Shown: positions 19,824-28,023 of the stretch, piece by piece
How positions within the stretch are numbered: position 1 is the first letter of the stretch
Layout: each line of letters starts with the position of its first letter
Source of the DNA: Cupriavidus basilensis OR16
GTDB taxonomy: Bacteria; Pseudomonadota; Gammaproteobacteria; Burkholderiales; Burkholderiaceae
Direction of reading: 5' to 3'
Assembly (NCBI RefSeq): GCF_000243095.1
Contig: NZ_AHJE01000147.1
Span: 1 to 64,000, forward strand
Length of the DNA: 64,000 nucleotides
Position numbers and translations under genes: made by a program
The notes under the pieces: generated by a model
What the model was told of the DNA's origin: nothing
Database searches by the model: none
The model's input: only the letters and a program-made list of their open reading frames with translations

Positions 19824-20690
19824 TCAGGTTCTCAGTTCAACCAGAATCTGCTCGGCAAGAAAATCGCAGGGCGGGCGCGCGGACTGCGCACTGCGGGCAA
19901 GGACGACTTCGAGTTCAGGCAAGGGTGGCAACCCGTCGCTCTGCGACAGCTGCACAAGATGCCCCGGTACGCTGCATCTGGCCAGCGGGGCCACCGCGAG
20001 CCCCGCTTCGACCATGCTGACAAGCCCTAGCAGGCTCGGGCTTTCGTAGGACATGCGATATTTGATGTTCTCCCGCTGCAGCGCGCTGATGGCATTGGCG
20101 CGCGCCGTGCTGCCATGGGCAAAAACGGCGATCGGCAGCGGGCGCTCGTTCCACACCTTGCGCACCGCCGAGCCAACCCACACCATCGGCTCGAAGCGGA
20201 TGAATTCGCCCGTGATGCCCTTGGCTTTCGTCAGGCAGGCCAGGTCGAGCGTATTGTCCTTGAGCAACGGCGCGAGCGCGCTGCTTGGCATGCCGATCAC
20301 CCGGATCTCCACACGCGGGTGAGCCACCGCGAACTGCCGCAGCACCGACGGCAGCAACGATGAGGCGTAGTCGTCAGGCACGCCGATGGTGACGCGGCCC
20401 TTCATCTCCGGGCGCACGATCGATGCCCACGCCTCCTCCCGCATCGCGAGCATGCGGCGGCCATAGTCCAGCAACGTCTTTCCCTCGGCGGTAATCGTCA
20501 CGTGCCGCGTGGTCCGCACGAAGAGCGGTTTCCCAAGGGACTCCTCAAGCGCCTTGATCTGCATGCTCACCGCCGACGCGGACCGGTGTACGGACTCCGC
20601 CCCCCGGGCAAACGAGCCGGTGTCGGCGACCGCGACGGTGTCGGCGACCGCGACCACCATCTCAATGACGTCCAGATCGAGCTTTTTCAT
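19824..20690 (-). CDS. LysR-family regulator, with 6-residue duplication in the HTH
   Basis: The protein has 288 residues. The N-terminal winged helix-turn-helix (SARGAESVHRSASAVSMQIKALEE region) is followed by a substrate-binding domain (about 95-285). The first helix reads MVVAVADTVAVADTGSFARGAE: VAVADT is doubled because of an exact 18-bp tandem repeat. The normal form would read VVAVADTGSF. The insertion is in helix 1 of the DNA-binding domain and may impair DNA binding. It is divergent from a LysE-type exporter gene, its probable target, with a TCAGA-N3-TCTGA dyad between them. Confidence 0.9.
   Translation of the reverse strand: MKKLDLDVIEMVVAVADTVAVADTGSFARGAESVHRSASAVSMQIKALEESLGKPLFVRTTRHVTITAEGKTLLDYGRRMLAMREEAWASIVRPEMKGRVTIGVPDDYASSLLPSVLRQFAVAHPRVEIRVIGMPSSALAPLLKDNTLDLACLTKAKGITGEFIRFEPMVWVGSAVRKVWNERPLPIAVFAHGSTARANAISALQRENIKYRMSYESPSLLGLVSMVEAGLAVAPLARCSVPGHLVQLSQSDGLPPLPELEVVLARSAQSARPPCDFLAEQILVELRT
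20618..20653. repeat. 18-bp in-frame tandem duplication in the LysR gene
   Basis: 20618-20635 and 20636-20653 are identical (CGGTGTCGGCGACCGCGA). It adds six codons and keeps the frame. Confidence 0.95.
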
Positions 20691-20695
20691 ATTAA

Positions 20696-20708
20696 TCAGA
20701 AAATCTGA
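20696..20708. promoter_or_regulatory. Possible LysR operator
   Basis: TCAGA-AAA-TCTGA is a perfect dyad with a T-N11-A outline. It lies 6 bp upstream of the LysR start in the lysR/lysE divergent region, where autoregulatory sites of this family are usually found. The call rests on position and symmetry only. Confidence 0.5.
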
Positions 20709-20791
20709 ACAAAAACTTCAGTTTAACCCGTTTTACTCGAACCATTCGCCAGGCGGATACTGCAGTCGATGTCCACTGGGGAACGCGGAAA

Positions 20792-21439
20792 ATGCACGGT
20801 ACGGAATCGATCTACGGATTTTTGGCGGTTGGAGGCATGCTGGCCGTGACGCCGGGCCCGAACATGGTCTACGTGATGTCACGCTCCATTGCGCAAGGAC
20901 GCAAGGCCGGGCTCGTGTCCCTGGCTGGCGTCATGCTCGGATACCTTTTCTACATGTTCGGCGCGGCGTTTGGCATCACGGCATTTTTCCTGAGCGTGCC
21001 TTACGCCAGCAGCATCCTGGGCACCGTGGGCGCTGCCTACCTGTTCTATCTGGCGTGGCAGGCCGTGAAGCCTGGCGGCCGCTCCCCGCTCGAAGTCCGC
21101 GAGCTGCCGCACGAACGCCCCCGGCGGCTGTTCGCGATGGGCGCGACCACCAGCCTGTTGAATCCCAAGCTGGCGATGACCTTCCTGTCAGTGTTGCCGC
21201 AATTCATCAACTACCGGAACGGCAACGTCCTCGAGCAATCGCTCACGCTCGGCTCCGCGCTGATCATCGCGTTCGCCACCGTCAATGGCGCCGTGGCAAT
21301 CTGCTCTGGCAGCATGGCCACGCTCCTGTCCCGCCGCCCGGGACTCCTGCTGGCCCAGCGCTGGGCCATGGGCGCGGTCCTGCTTGTGCTAGGCGCAAAC
21401 ATGACTGTCGAAGCATGGCGCCTGGCCAGCGCTGCCTGA
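20792..21439 (+). CDS. LysE/RhtB-family amino-acid exporter
   Basis: The protein has 215 residues and about six membrane helices. The family signature FLAVGGMLAVTPGPNMVYVM lies in helix 1, and the mid-protein motif GATTSLLNPKLAMTFLSVLPQF corresponds to the NPK loop. Length and topology are normal and there is no lesion. It is divergent from the LysR gene, so it is likely induced by the exported solute through that regulator. The substrate (amino acid or homoserine-lactone type) cannot be read from the sequence. Confidence 0.9.
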   Translation: MHGTESIYGFLAVGGMLAVTPGPNMVYVMSRSIAQGRKAGLVSLAGVMLGYLFYMFGAAFGITAFFLSVPYASSILGTVGAAYLFYLAWQAVKPGGRSPLEVRELPHERPRRLFAMGATTSLLNPKLAMTFLSVLPQFINYRNGNVLEQSLTLGSALIIAFATVNGAVAICSGSMATLLSRRPGLLLAQRWAMGAVLLVLGANMTVEAWRLASAA

Positions 21440-21461
21440 CGTTTGCCGCCTGGTTACAGCG

Positions 21462-22094
21462 TTACTGCTTGCCCGGCGCAAGCCGCTCATTGCGCTCGGT
21501 CAGCGACTGGATCAGCCCCTCCACACCGCCTTGCTGAATCCTCTCGTTGAACTGCTGCCGGTAGGTCTGCACCAGCCAGGCACCCAGCACGTTCAGGTCA
21601 TACACGCGCCAGCCTTCCGGCGTCTTGTGCAGCCGGTAGTCGATCTGCACAGGCTGGCCGCTTTTCATGTTGGTGGCAACCGTGCGCACCACCACATCGG
21701 TATCGGCCGGCTCGATGCGCGACGGCGGATATTCGATCTGCTGGTCAGGGCGCAGCTGCGCGATGGCGCCCGCATAGGTGTGGATGAGCAGCCGCTTGAA
21801 CTGCTCGACCACTTGCTGCTGCTGCGCCGGCGTGGCGGTGCGCCAGTAGCGGCCCATGGCGAGCTGCGTGGTGCGGTTCAGATCGGTATACGGGAGGATG
21901 TCCTTGTTCACGATCGTCGTAATGCGCTGGATATCGCCCGGCGCGACCGCGCGGGTGCGCACCTCGCGCAGCAACTGCTGCGTCACGGTCTGGATCAGTG
22001 CCTGCGGCTTCGACTGGTCGTCGACCTGGGCGCGGGCTGCGCTGCCAAGGCAAAGCAAAGCCGAAAAAACGGGAATCAGGAATACGTTGCGCAT
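21462..22094 (-). CDS. MlaC/Ttg2D-like periplasmic phospholipid-binding protein
   Basis: Reading from ATG at 22094 (MRNVFLIP) gives 210 residues with a signal peptide (FSALLCLGSAARA-Q). The mature sequence has NKDILPYTDLNRTTQLAMGRYWRTATPAQ and VYDLNVLGAWLVQTYRQQF, the conserved segments of the MlaC (Tol-Toluene tolerance Ttg2) family. MlaC carries phospholipids across the periplasm between MlaA and MlaFEDB. No other mla gene is present here, so this is an orphan copy. A 10-bp triple repeat lies just upstream. A longer open frame from 22247 has no leader quality. Confidence 0.85.
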   Translation of the reverse strand: MRNVFLIPVFSALLCLGSAARAQVDDQSKPQALIQTVTQQLLREVRTRAVAPGDIQRITTIVNKDILPYTDLNRTTQLAMGRYWRTATPAQQQQVVEQFKRLLIHTYAGAIAQLRPDQQIEYPPSRIEPADTDVVVRTVATNMKSGQPVQIDYRLHKTPEGWRVYDLNVLGAWLVQTYRQQFNERIQQGGVEGLIQSLTERNERLAPGKQ

Positions 22095-22110
22095 CGATGG
22101 GAGCCCTGTC

Positions 22111-22140
22111 TGAAGGTGCCTGAAGGTGCATGAAGGTGCT
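22111..22140. repeat. Three tandem 10-bp repeats
   Basis: TGAAGGTGC plus one variable base is repeated three times in tandem (22111-22120, 22121-22130, 22131-22140), 17 bp upstream of the MlaC-like start. Confidence 0.9.
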
Positions 22141-22179
22141 TCAACATGCCGGTGGCATGGTAAAGCAAACGCCATTGCG

Positions 22180-22746
22180 CTACACCCGCAAAGCGCCTGC
22201 ACGCTCCAGCATTGCTCTCGCCCCCGCCAGGATCTCCCTGGCCACATCCTGATTAGCCACCGTGCGCGCCAGCATCAAGGCCCCGACGCACTGCGAGATC
22301 AAGCCCCAGGCCGCCTCCCCGTTCCCCAGCCGGGCCGCCAGCTCCCGCTGCATGGCCACCATGCCGTCCTCGCAGGCCTGGCGCGTATCCGCATCGGCCC
22401 GGGCGATCTCCGCGCCCAGGCTGGGCAAGGGGCACCCCGTCTCCGGATGCCGCACATGCCCCATGGTGAGGTAGCAATCCAGCATCCTTGCCAGCCAGGC
22501 CCCGTCGTCGCCCTCCCCCTCGGGCAGCAACAACTCCCGGCTGCGCTGCAGTTCGCGCTCGACCACCTCGCGCAGCAATGCCTGCTTGGAATCGAAATGG
22601 CTGTAGAACGCCCCGCCGGTCAGGCCGGCGGCGCCCATCAACTGGTCAACGCCGGTCGACGCAAAGCCTTCGCGCTTGACCAGCGCGCCGCTGGCCTCCA
22701 GCACTCGCTCGCGGGTGGCAGCTTTGTGAGTTGCGGAATAACGCAT
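22180..22746 (-). CDS. TetR-family regulator
   Basis: Reading from ATG at 22746 (MRYSATHKAATRERVL) gives 188 residues. The N-terminal helix-turn-helix is typical (REGFASTGVDQLMGAAGLTGGAFYSHFDSKQALL), with the GGAFYSHF recognition segment as in the YxxxHF consensus. The C-terminal domain has a CPLPSLGAEIAR stretch found in TetR proteins near short-chain dehydrogenases. It is divergent from the SDR gene, with a strong palindrome in between. It is intact. Confidence 0.92.
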   Translation of the reverse strand: MRYSATHKAATRERVLEASGALVKREGFASTGVDQLMGAAGLTGGAFYSHFDSKQALLREVVERELQRSRELLLPEGEGDDGAWLARMLDCYLTMGHVRHPETGCPLPSLGAEIARADADTRQACEDGMVAMQRELAARLGNGEAAWGLISQCVGALMLARTVANQDVAREILAGARAMLERAGALRV

Positions 22747-22806
22747 TGCATTTCCTGAGATTGTCCTGGGGCAGATGCCGCTTGACGCGACCCGCATTCA
22801 TACCAT

Positions 22807-22831
22807 AACGTTCGTTTATTAAACGATCGTT
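22807..22831. promoter_or_regulatory. TetR operator (25-bp dyad)
   Basis: 12-bp arms flank one central base: AACGTTCGTTTA-T-TAAACGATCGTT, with 11 of 12 positions symmetric. It lies between the divergent tetR and SDR genes. Size and form are typical for TetR operators, so it probably represses both directions. Confidence 0.85.
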
Positions 22832-22940
22832 CAGCTTACGCCGGATCCGCTCCCAGGGGAAGCGGCCATCGGTGGCCAGGAACGCAGAAAACCCGTCTGG
22901 CGCCCTGCCCGGCGGAACATTCCAAGACTGGAGACAAGCC

Positions 22941-23669
22941 ATGTCCAACAAGAAAGCCATCCTCGTGGTGGGTGCCGGCGACGCCACTGGCGGCGCCATT
23001 GCGCGCCGTTTTGCCCGCGAGGGCTATATCGCCTGCGTGACGCGCCGCAGTGCCGACAAGCTCACGCCGCTGGTCGAGCAGATCCGCGCCGAGGGCGGCG
23101 AGGCCTACGGCTTTGCCTGCGATGCCCGCAAGGAGGACGAGACGGTGGCGTTGATCGAGCGCATCGAGCGCGAGATCGCGCCGCTGGAGGTGGCGATCTT
23201 CAATATCGGCGCCAATGTGCGGTTTTCCGTGCTGGAGACCACATCCCGCGTGTATTTCAAGGTTTGGGAGATGGCCTGCTTCGGCGGCTTCCTGATGGGG
23301 CGCGAGGCTGCGCGCGTGATGCTGCCGCGCGGGCACGGCTCGATCTTCTTCACCGGTGCTACCGCCAGCCTGCGCGGGCGCGATGGCATGAGCGCCTTCG
23401 CGGGGGCCAAGCATGCCTTGCGCGCGCTGGCCCAAAGCATGGCGCGCGAGTTGGGCCCGAAGAATATCCACGTGGCGCACCTGGTGGTGGACGCCGCCAT
23501 CGACACTGACTTTATCCGCACGACCTTCCCCGACCGCTACGCCACCAAGCAGGACGACGGCATCGTCAATCCGGAGCACATCGCCGACACCTACTGGATG
23601 CTGCACCAGCAGCCACGCGACGCATGGACGCACGAGCTGGATATCCGTCCGTGGATCGAGCCTTGGTAA
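22941..23669 (+). CDS. SDR-family oxidoreductase lacking the catalytic Tyr
   Basis: Reading from ATG at 22941 (GGAG 10 bases upstream) gives 242 residues. The N-terminal Rossmann segment is ILVVGAGDATGGAIARRF. The usual NNAG is replaced by NIGAN. At the active site the YxxxK motif reads FAGAK (SAFAGAKHALRALAQ), so the catalytic Tyr is Phe while Lys is kept. The C-terminal end (IADTYWMLHQQPRDAWTHELDIRPW) is typical of a subgroup of SDR-like proteins. It may be a non-canonical reductase or a binding protein. It forms a likely operon with the isomerase gene 90 bp downstream and is under the divergent TetR. Confidence 0.85.
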   Translation: MSNKKAILVVGAGDATGGAIARRFAREGYIACVTRRSADKLTPLVEQIRAEGGEAYGFACDARKEDETVALIERIEREIAPLEVAIFNIGANVRFSVLETTSRVYFKVWEMACFGGFLMGREAARVMLPRGHGSIFFTGATASLRGRDGMSAFAGAKHALRALAQSMARELGPKNIHVAHLVVDAAIDTDFIRTTFPDRYATKQDDGIVNPEHIADTYWMLHQQPRDAWTHELDIRPWIEPW

Positions 23670-23759
23670 GCGCGCGGGGCAATGAACGAAAAGCAGCATC
23701 AAGAACGTATCAATAACGCACCAAGATACCGGATCACGATACCAAGCGGAGACAACGGC

Positions 23760-24164
23760 ATGAGCAGGCAAGTAGAGTTCTATTTTGACTTCGGCAGCCC
23801 CTATTCCTACCTGGCCTACAAGGAATTGCCGCGCGTGGCGCAGCGCACCGGCGCGCAGATCGTCTGGCGGCCCATCCTGTTGGGCGGCGTGTTCAAGGCC
23901 ACCGGCAACCACAGCCCCGCGGAGATCCCCGCCAAGGGCCGCTGGTCAAAGACCGACACCGCGCGCTGGTCACGGCGCTACGGGGCGAGCCTGCAGCAGA
24001 ATCCGCATTTCCCGGTCAACACGCTGGCGCTGATGCGTGCCGCGGTCGGCTTCCAGCTGCAGGACGAGGCCGCGTTCCACCGCTATGTGGAGGCGATATT
24101 CGCCGCCATGTGGGAGCAGCAGCGCAACCTGAACGACCCCGCCCGCTGCGCTTTGTCTCGATGA
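23760..24164 (+). pseudogene. 2-hydroxychromene-2-carboxylate isomerase-like protein (DsbA fold), truncated by deletion
   Basis: ATG at 23760 follows GCGGAGA. The thioredoxin-like N-terminus VEFYFDFGSPYSYLAYKELPRVA, GRWSKTDTARWSRRYG and NTLALMRAAV are typical of the HCCA isomerase family (about 200 aa; glutathione-dependent). The sequence is normal up to MWEQQRNLNDPA (about 24140). It then changes abruptly to unrelated codons and stops at 24164, losing roughly the last third. The remaining downstream sequence is the tail of another reading frame. The natural partner is the SDR upstream. Confidence 0.82.
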
Positions 24165-24337
24165 GCCAGGAAAAATGCCAGGAACGCGTGTTTGCCGAAG
24201 GCACGCTGCGCTTCGCAGAGCAAGACGCGCAATGGACTATGCATGCAAGCGAGACCGCGCATTTGAAGGCTTGCCCACGGGACGCGTTGCCGCCGGATGC
24301 GGCTGCGCGCGTGGCGCGCTACGTGGCCGCGGACTGA
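24161..24337 (+). pseudogene. Orphan C-terminal fragment of unknown gene
   Basis: A frame open across the deletion point gives MSQEKCQERVFAEGTLRFAE and ends VARYVAAD at 24337. It reads like the tail of a real protein (balanced composition, high third-position GC) but has no recognised domain and no ribosome-binding site. It probably is the end of the gene that once followed the isomerase, fused to it by the deletion. Confidence 0.4.
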
Positions 24338-24344
24338 GCCGCGC

Positions 24345-25421
24345 TCACTCCCCCAGGAACTCCGCCACCACAGCCATCCCCTCCACACCCATAGCCAGGT
24401 GAACAACAGCAGCACGACGAACACGGCGACAGCGTTCATCTTGGCCATGCGCCCCGTCATCCAGGTGGTCACCAGCGCGCCGATCAGCGTGGCGACCATC
24501 AGCGAGCCGCCCGCCGCCATCGCCGCCAAGCCGAAGTCGCCCGACTGCATGAAGGCGGCCAGCCCGATGCACACCGCGATCAGGACCGCGCCGAAGTAAG
24601 GCACCAGGTGCAAGGCGGCAGCGGCCAGCGCCCAGGTGCCGGCGTTGTCCACTTGCAGCCATTTCAGCAAGAGCCAGGTCAGCGCGCCAATCATGGCGTT
24701 GGTGACCAGCAGCATCACCATGTAGCGCTGGATCTGCCGGTTGATCTCGTCGAGCATGTGCACGCTGATCTTCTTTTGCGACAGCGTGGTACCCGCCATC
24801 TTGATGAACTTGCGCTTGAACATGTCGCCGGACACCAGCATGAAGAAGGCGAGGAACAAGACCACCGCAGCCTGGCCGGCGACGGCAAAGATGCCGACGG
24901 AACCTGCCAGCAGGATATTGTTGAGTGAATCCCCGGCGCGCTCCACGACAATCCGGGAGCCACGCAGGGGCGGGCCTTGCCCGGTGCCACCCAGCACGGT
25001 GGCCGCCCGCCGGATCTTCTGCACCATCGAATCGTCGCCGCTGAGCAAGGCACCCACTGAGCGCGACAACTTGGTGGCCACGTCCGGCAGACGGTCGACC
25101 AGGCCGGCTACTTGACCTTGCAGCAGGTACGCGCAGCAGACCACGCCGGCCACCAGCGCCAGCAACACCAACGAGGCGCCGACCACGCGCGGGATGCGGC
25201 GGCCGCACAGTATGGTGACCAGCGGATCGAGCACATAGGCGACGACCACCGCCAACACCACGGGGATCACGAAGGCGCTGGCCAGATGCAGCGTGTAGAG
25301 CGAAGCGAGCACCGCGACCGGCGCCGGCGCCGGCGCCGGAGAAGGCATCCGCATCGCCATCGGCATCGGCTGGGACAGACGACGGGCTGGCCGCCACGGG
25401 GCCGGCGTTCAGATCAGCCAT
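24345..25421 (-). pseudogene. AI-2E family transporter, frame breaks at both ends
   Basis: The N-terminus starts at ATG 25421 (MADLNAGPVAAS) and loses frame within a GCCGGC-repeat stretch at about 25320-25345. The main frame then runs VAVLASLYTLHLASAFVIPVVLAVVVAYVLDPLV and on through eight hydrophobic segments, with DEINRQIQRYMVMLLVTNAMIGALT and LVPYFGAVLIAV typical of the AI-2E/PerM family. After MNAVAVFVVLLLFTWLW (about 24395) another frame carries the natural end VAEFLGE with its stop at 24345. About 20-25 residues that should precede it are missing. Some family members export autoinducer-2 or act as Na+/H+ antiporters. Confidence 0.8.
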
Positions 25422-25717
25422 GGGATTGCGGCTCCTGTCGTGAAGGTCGCGTACGTATCGCGGGAATGCCAGCGCGGCAATGGGTGTGCGCGCGCTGCGC
25501 GCGCCATGCTTCTTCCAAGCATAGCCGTGCCAGCCGGCATGTCTGTCAGACAATGACGCAAGCCATGTAGGATAAGCACGGCTTGTCGCGCGGCACGCGA
25601 TGCGCCACATTGAGAGAACACGGATGCGGCGTAAAAGTGGCCTCCCATGCCACGATGCGCCCTGACCTGCGCTTTCTTCCGCCATCGCTGCAATGACAAA
25701 CTAACCCATCCTCCGCC

Positions 25718-26281
25718 ATGCCGATACTCGACGCACGCGCCCGACTGGTGCTCAAGCACCCAGGCCGCTTCGTGCTGCGCACGCTCCGGCATTTCCGTGC
25801 CAACCAGGGCTTGCTGCTGGCGGGGGCCGTGGCGTATTACGCCTTGCTGTCGATCGTGCCGCTGCTGATCCTGATGGTGATCGCGCTGTCGCATGTCATC
25901 GAGCCGGCTTCGCTGCTGGCTACCCTGTCGCGTTACCTGGAGTGGCTGCTGCCAGGGCAATCGCGCGCGCTGGTCAGCGAGCTGGCCAGCTTCCTGGCGA
26001 ACCGCGGGGTGATCGGCTGGGTGCTGCTGGCGAGCATGGTCTTTTTCAGCTCGCTGGCGTTCACGGTGCTGGAGAACGCCATGTCGGTGATCTTTGTGCA
26101 CCGGGTGGCGATCCGGCGCCGGCACTTTGCGGTCAGCAGGCTCAGCACGATCCTGCGAAATGCGATCTCGCTGATGCCGATGTACAGCCGTGCGCCGAGG
26201 ACGCTGGGCACCAGCATGGCCGGGCCCACCACCAGGAACATCGGCAGCATGTCACGCGTGACGATGCCGGTGCCGACATAG
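25718..26281 (+). pseudogene. UPF0761 (YihY/BrkB-like) membrane protein, truncated and fused
   Basis: Residues 1-140 are typical of the YihY/virulence-factor BrkB family: HFRANQGLLLAGAVAYYALLSIVPLLILM, then MVFFSSLAFTVLENAMSVIFVHR and the basic loop RRRHF. At about 26130 the sequence runs into the antisense of the neighbouring TauE gene. From there the frame (SRLSTILRNAISLMPM) is a mirror of the TauE C-terminus. The deletion removed the second half of this gene (normally about 280-300 aa or longer) together with the 3' end of the convergent gene. Confidence 0.85.
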
Positions 26282-26826
26282 GTGGCCATGGTCACGGCCA
26301 GCGTGGCCAGGTTGAAGTTCTGGATGATGGCGCGCTGCTCGTCCTTGGCCAGCCCGCGCAGGGTGCACCACAGCGTGGGGATGACGCCGGTAAAGCCGCC
26401 GATGCCGCCCATGATGCCGCCGGCCGCGCCGATCACGCCATCGGCCAGCCGTCCGCCGGCCCGGATCTGCGGCAGTTGCCTGGACATCAGCATGAGCGGG
26501 CACCAGATGGCCAGCAGCCCGCCCAGGCAAGCCTTGAACACGTCGGGGTTGAGCGCCGGCAGGATCGCCACGCCGATGGGAATGCCCAGGATGCCGCCGG
26601 CCAAGAAGGGCAGCAACTGCCGCGGCGAAAAGCTGCGCCGCACCGCCACCGCCGCCACCACCTGCCCGGTCAGCGAGCCAAACACGGCCATCGTCGCGGC
26701 CAGGCGCGGCTCCACGGTCCAGACCCAGAAGGACATGGCTACCATGCCAAAGGCAAAGCCGGACAAGCCTTGCACGAAGCCGGCCACGATGGCGCCCAGC
26801 GCCAGGATCAGGACAGGAAAATCCAT
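25933..26826 (-). pseudogene. TauE/SafE-family permease, 3' end lost by deletion
   Basis: From ATG at 26826, eight or so membrane helices follow the TSUP pattern (MDFPVLILALGAIVAGFVQG; GGIMGGIGGFTGVIPTLW; GTGIVTRDMLPMFLVVGPA). The last genuine segment is ISEIAFRRIVLSLLTA near 26130. The rest of the open frame (CRRRIATRCTKITDMAFSST...) is the antisense of the YihY-like gene, so the two ends were joined by a deletion. Only the last 10-20 residues of TauE are lost, and the protein might still fold. TSUP proteins export sulfite, sulfonates or organic anions. Confidence 0.8.
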
Positions 26827-26900
26827 CGGTAGGTCGATTGCCCGAAAGCCGCGCTATGCCGCGCGAAAGCCGCAAACTATGCCGGGGATTGCGCGCTTTG

Positions 26901-27874
26901 TCACCTTCCGGTGGCCTTCGCGCCGCGTGCCGGCACGGCGAGCGCCTTGGCCCGCGCCGCGTCGAAACGCGCGCCCTCGGCCGCCAGCCAGTCCTCCACC
27001 ATGGCGATATGCGGCGTCTGCCCATGCGCGCAGACGAAGAAGTACGACGCCTGCGAACGCGCATGGATGCCGAACAGGTCGACCAGGCGGCCGGCCTCGA
27101 TATCTTCCAGCACCAGCGCCGAGCGCCCCATGGCGATGCCCTGCCCGGCCAGCGCCGCACCCACGGCGAGCTGCGACAGGTTGAAGCGCTGGCCCGCGTC
27201 GAGATGGCCCACCTCCCCCTCCACGCCCGCCACCCGCAGCCAGTGCCGCCACTCGTCGAACGCTTGCGCACCATCCCACGGGCTCGCATCGTGCAGCAGC
27301 CAGGCGCCCTTCAGGTCCCGCGGCGTACGCAAACCGGGGTGCGCGGCCAGGAAGGCGGGGCTGGCCACCGGCAGCAGCCATTCGGCCGGGCCTTGAGGTC
27401 GTCATAGCCGCCCAGGTCGAAGCGCACGGCAGCATCGATCCCATCGCGCACCATCCGGGTGCGGTCCAGCGCGTGGAACTCACCATAGACGCGCAGGCCC
27501 ACCTCGGGGTGATCACGAAAAAAATCGCCCAGCCGCGGGGTTAGCCAGCGCATGGCAAATGACGGCGCGCAGCTCAGCGCTATGGGGCCGGCCTCGCGCG
27601 GCTTGCGCAGTTGGGTGAGCGTGCCTTCGATGGCCTGGAAGGATTCACGCAGCACAAAGCGCAACCGCTCGCCTTCAGGCGTCAGCACCAGTGCGCGCGG
27701 CGTGCGCAGGAACAAGGGCCGGTCCAGCCACTGCTCCAGCTGCTTCACTTGCTGGCTGACCGCGCCTTGCGTCACGCACAGCTCCGTGGCCGCGTGAGTG
27801 AAGTTGCAATGGCGCGCCGACGCCTCGAAACAGCGCAGCCAGCTCAGCAGGGAAGACGATAACAAGGTGTTCAT
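26901..27874 (-). pseudogene. dsdC: LysR-family regulator, DsdC-like, one frameshift
   Basis: The N-terminal part from 27874 has the HTH (HCNFTHAATELCVTQGAVSQQVKQLEQ) and the first half of the effector domain up to GGYDDLKARP. From about 27395 the adjacent frame continues EWLLPVASPAFLAAHPGLRTPRDL to the stop at 26901, and this is the rest of a GcvA/DsdC-type effector domain. A one-base deletion (or a small indel) near 27391-27400 explains it. The position directly divergent from dsdA, with a perfect dyad between them, makes it the likely activator of D-serine catabolism. The dsdC symbol is inferred from context. Confidence 0.75.
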
Positions 27875-27918
27875 AAGTGGCCGCCGATACGCATATCCGA
27901 TATCCGCCCCCGGATTGT

Positions 27919-27935
27919 CATTAGTAATACTAATG
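27919..27935. promoter_or_regulatory. LysR-type operator between dsdC-like gene and dsdA
   Basis: CATTAGT-AAT-ACTAATG is a perfect 7+3+7 palindrome 45 bp upstream of the regulator start and 89 bp upstream of dsdA. It is the only strong dyad in the intergenic region and is AT-rich compared with its surroundings. It contains the T-N11-A form of LysR boxes. Confidence 0.75.
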
Positions 27936-28023
27936 TTTTACCAAGTATAAATGGATTGCCACCGGTACCGTCCGGGCCAACAATGCAATCACCCTGGAAC
28001 CCGCAGCAGCCTATCCCTTTCCG

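Noticed and set aside
24161-24337. The 58-codon frame as an independent small gene
   Set aside because: It has no ribosome-binding site, begins at a deletion junction and looks like the tail of a longer protein.
26137-26281. Extra C-terminal domain of the YihY-like protein
   Set aside because: This segment is the exact antisense of TauE coding sequence.
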